A stretch of 24,113 nucleotides of DNA, from positions 1-24,113 of the forward strand of contig JAEDHB010000022.1 of the NCBI GenBank assembly GCA_016297265.1. Reading direction: 5' to 3'. The notes below the pieces were generated by a model. It saw only the letters and a list, made by a program, of their open reading frames with translations. It was not told the origin of the DNA and did no database searches. A program made the translations under genes and the position numbers. Source of the DNA: Butyrivibrio sp. Its GTDB lineage: Bacteria; Bacillota; Clostridia; Lachnospirales; Lachnospiraceae. Below are positions 22,702 through 24,113 of the stretch, in pieces. Position 1 is the stretch's first letter. The number at the start of each line of letters is the position of its first letter.

Positions 22702-23595
22702 TTATTGATTTTTAATTTGTAATTCCTGCTCCTTGGCAGTCACCCTTGAACAATCACCGATGGACTGTGTAACAAAGGTATTACCACCCACAACAACATA
22801 GTCCCCGATAACGGTATCTCCGCCAAGAATGGATGCACCCGAATAGATGGTAACATAGTCCCCGATGGTAGGATGTCTTTTGACACCGCGCAGATTCTGT
22901 CCGCCCTTGGTCGAAAGGCCGCCAAGCGTCACGCCCTGATATATTTTCACATGTTCGCCGATTACGGTAGTCTCTCCGATTACAATTCCTGTTCCGTGGT
23001 CAATGCAAAAATATTTTCCAATCGTTGCACCCGGGTGAATATCAATTCCCGTTCTGCTGTGAGCATACTCCGTCATAATTCTCGGAATCATCGGAACTCC
23101 CAGAAGTTCGAGTTCATGTGCCATTCTGTATACTGAAATTGCCAGAATTCCCGGATACGATATGATAATTTCATCCTTGCTCGGAGCCGCAGGATCCCCT
23201 TCAAAAGTCGCCTGGATGTCAGTATCAAGGTATTCCCTTATCTGTGGTATTCTCTCCATAAAGTTGAAGGTTATCTCCCTCGCCTTATCATCAAGGGTCT
23301 CATCGCAGCACTCCGGATACATATTACAATATTTCATAACAATCATAATCTGCTTGTTCAGATGGTAAATAATATCCTCTATGGTCGCAGACATATTGTT
23401 CCTGAGGCTGTATATCTTATATACCTTATCACTGAAATATCCCGGATACAGTATTTTGAAAAGCTTGCCGATTATATCAATTATTGCCTTCTTATCCGGC
23501 TGATTAATCAAATCAGTCTTATTGATTGCCCTGTCATCCTCATAATCCGCGAGCACCCTGCAAACAATGCTCTCTATTCTCTCTTCGTTATTCAT
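22702..23595 (-). CDS. serine O-acetyltransferase (EpsC/CysE type)
   Basis: A 297-aa enzyme making O-acetylserine from serine and acetyl-CoA, the first committed step of cysteine synthesis. A helical N-terminal domain of about 170 residues ends in YPGILAISVYRMAHEL. The left-handed beta-helix follows: DIHPGATIGKYFCIDHGTG (with the catalytic DH pair), VIGETTVIGEHVKIYQGVTL, then IGDYVTIYSGASILGGDTVI. The size and long N-terminus fit the clostridial EpsC-type. The frame extends to a TTG at 23613, but the ATG at 23593-23595 has GAGG 9 nt upstream. It has its own promoter, and no O-acetylserine sulfhydrylase is adjacent. Confidence 0.94.
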   Translation of the reverse strand: MNNEERIESIVCRVLADYEDDRAINKTDLINQPDKKAIIDIIGKLFKILYPGYFSDKVYKIYSLRNNMSATIEDIIYHLNKQIMIVMKYCNMYPECCDETLDDKAREITFNFMERIPQIREYLDTDIQATFEGDPAAPSKDEIIISYPGILAISVYRMAHELELLGVPMIPRIMTEYAHSRTGIDIHPGATIGKYFCIDHGTGIVIGETTVIGEHVKIYQGVTLGGLSTKGGQNLRGVKRHPTIGDYVTIYSGASILGGDTVIGDYVVVGGNTFVTQSIGDCSRVTAKEQELQIKNQ

Positions 23596-23619
23596 TCTCA
23601 CAATCCTCGTCAAATTATT

Positions 23620-23778
23620 CTAAAAACATTGTATCTGTATTGTGTGATTTTGTAAATAGGCAACACAGCCCGCAAGGACGATATATGAGCTGTAGGCCAC
23701 ACAATGATTGCTCCAACCTCCGGAAGGGATTCTTACCGCGATGTCGTCGAGGTTTCCATCTTTGTTGACAAAGATCAT
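23620..23778 (-). CDS. possible small ORF of 52 codons, function unknown
   Basis: An open frame of 52 codons from ATG 23776-23778 to TAG 23620-23622, in the otherwise unexplained gap between the partial tetR and the serine acetyltransferase gene. It begins MIFVNKDGNLDD, continues IAVRIPSGGWSNHC, and has a moderately hydrophobic stretch YIVLAGCVAYL. Its first 40 codons have GC-rich third positions and look coding. No ribosome binding site precedes the ATG, the tail overlaps the downstream promoter, and several complementary segments suggest an RNA or repeat element instead. I do not recognise it. Confidence 0.3.
   Translation of the reverse strand: MIFVNKDGNLDDIAVRIPSGGWSNHCVAYSSYIVLAGCVAYLQNHTIQIQCF
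23628..23656 (-). promoter_or_regulatory. promoter of the serine acetyltransferase gene
   Basis: Minus strand: -35 TTTACA (23651-23656), 17-nt spacer, -10 TACAAT (23628-23633), each 5 of 6 to consensus. The start falls near 23620, giving a leader of about 25 nt. No room remains for a T-box or S-box in the mRNA from this promoter. Confidence 0.7.
23758..23775. repeat. 18-bp palindrome
   Basis: ATCTTTGTTGACAAAGAT, two 8-bp arms with a 2-nt centre, directly next to the ATG of the possible small ORF. It could be an operator or the first hairpin of a structured element. Confidence 0.4.
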
Positions 23779-23784
23779 ACAAAA

Positions 23785-23811
23785 TAGGCAGATGTCATAT
23801 CAACATCTGTC
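23785..23811 (-). terminator. weak terminator-like hairpin over the partial tetR stop codon
   Basis: Arms CAGATGT/ACATCTG (extendable to 9 bp with one wobble) around a 7-nt loop that holds part of the TGA stop; followed on the minus strand by TATTTTG. The short U-run makes it weak. Confidence 0.4.
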
Positions 23812-24113
23812 TTATTCCCACAATAATATTATGTGCCGTATCCGGACCCAGATTCATTACTCCGGACCACATGCACACGCCCTGATATGAATACAGAATC
23901 AGCTCCGCCACCGTGCGGGGATCAACCTTCTTGAATTCCCCTCTGTCCATGCCGTACTGAATTAATCTGCACCAGCGGTTGATGGCTCTGTTGTTAATCT
24001 CTGCGAAAAAATCCTGTTTTCCCGTACTGGCTAATTCATAAATTGCCAGACTCAGACTTTTCTCCTTATCAAGCATTTCCTGCTCACAGGCAAGAAGCAT
24101 CTCATCCAGCACC
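23795..24113 (-). CDS. TetR/AcrR family regulator, C-terminal part (runs off window)
   Basis: The last 105 or so residues of a regulator whose start lies beyond the right edge; no start codon is assigned, and the GTG at 24110-24112 is internal. The helical segment with EQEMLDKEKSLSLAIYEL, FFAEINNRAINRWCRLIQYG, then GEFKKVDPRTVAELILYSYQ and a final helix is the ligand-binding C-terminal fold common in TetR regulators (acyl-CoA/drug-responsive types). The DNA-binding domain is not in the window, so the family call rests on the C-terminus alone. It ends 200 bp before the serine acetyltransferase gene. Confidence 0.7.
   Translation of the reverse strand, partial: VLDEMLLACEQEMLDKEKSLSLAIYELASTGKQDFFAEINNRAINRWCRLIQYGMDRGEFKKVDPRTVAELILYSYQGVCMWSGVMNLGPDTAHNIIVGIRQMLI

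Noticed and set aside
23715..23745. AGGGATTCTTACCGCGA on the plus strand, similar to a T-box antiterminator motif, close to a cysteine-synthesis gene
   Set aside because: It lies on the strand opposite to the serine acetyltransferase gene, no specifier stem is visible, and no plus-strand gene follows. The gene's own promoter also starts downstream of it.
1..24113. Search for CRISPR repeats, IS ends, integrase genes, tRNA genes and phage genes
   Set aside because: No regularly spaced direct repeats, transposase or integrase motifs, or cloverleaf-like sequences were seen; the region reads as ordinary chromosome.

Overview
The window looks like a chromosomal segment of a low-GC, anaerobic Gram-positive bacterium, most likely a Lachnospiraceae/Clostridia-type gut or rumen organism. 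The pointers are a PPi-type phosphofructokinase, a ferredoxin-type (NADPH-motif-less) flavin thioredoxin reductase, a stand-alone AICAR transformylase paired with a PurO-type IMP cyclohydrolase, a membrane-anchored GH5 glucanase and strong AGGAGG ribosome binding sites. Family assignments come from motifs read by eye; no database search was possible.

Left block (1-8520, minus strand): a tightly packed six-gene run, read right to left: ygiQ (radical SAM), upp (uracil salvage), a P2-like cation ATPase, a membrane-anchored GH5 glucanase, a thioredoxin-reductase-like flavoprotein and a 23S rRNA m5U methyltransferase. Gaps are 8-nt overlap to 6 nt. The only good promoter found lies so close to the ygiQ ATG that the mRNA may be leaderless. 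The last 14 bases hold a Shine-Dalgarno-like GGAG that may serve a further gene outside the window.

Purine block (8600-10763, plus strand): a ZTP (pfl) riboswitch with an overlapping intrinsic terminator, followed by PurO-type IMP cyclohydrolase and a stand-alone AICAR formyltransferase. These are the last two steps of IMP synthesis, placed under the sensor for a derivative of their own substrate. A bidirectional terminator closes the block.

First ABC block (10776-15911): ATPase plus two large ABC-2 permeases on the minus strand, divergent from a NarL-type histidine kinase and response regulator on the plus strand. Gene content and sizes match the LnrLMN/LnrJK (linearmycin/lipopeptide resistance) type of module. 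The 135-bp divergent region holds two good promoters and two perfect palindromes.

Middle block (15917-19078, minus strand): nth (endonuclease III), a cytidylate-kinase-like protein, a PPi-type phosphofructokinase and a guanine-deaminase-like nucleoside deaminase.

Second ABC block (19094-22651, minus strand): DrrAB-like ATPase and permease, then a TetR regulator and an alpha/beta hydrolase. Between the ABC genes and tetR are two nearly identical operator-like inverted repeats. The one next to tetR overlaps the -10, the probable start site and the ribosome binding site, and also has the form of an intrinsic terminator.

Right end (22702-24113, minus strand): serine O-acetyltransferase with its own promoter, a 200-bp spacer with a possible 52-codon ORF or structured element, and the C-terminal part of a second TetR-family regulator that runs off the window. 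No tRNA, rRNA, CRISPR array or insertion sequence was recognised, and no gene-free stretch exceeds 300 bases.
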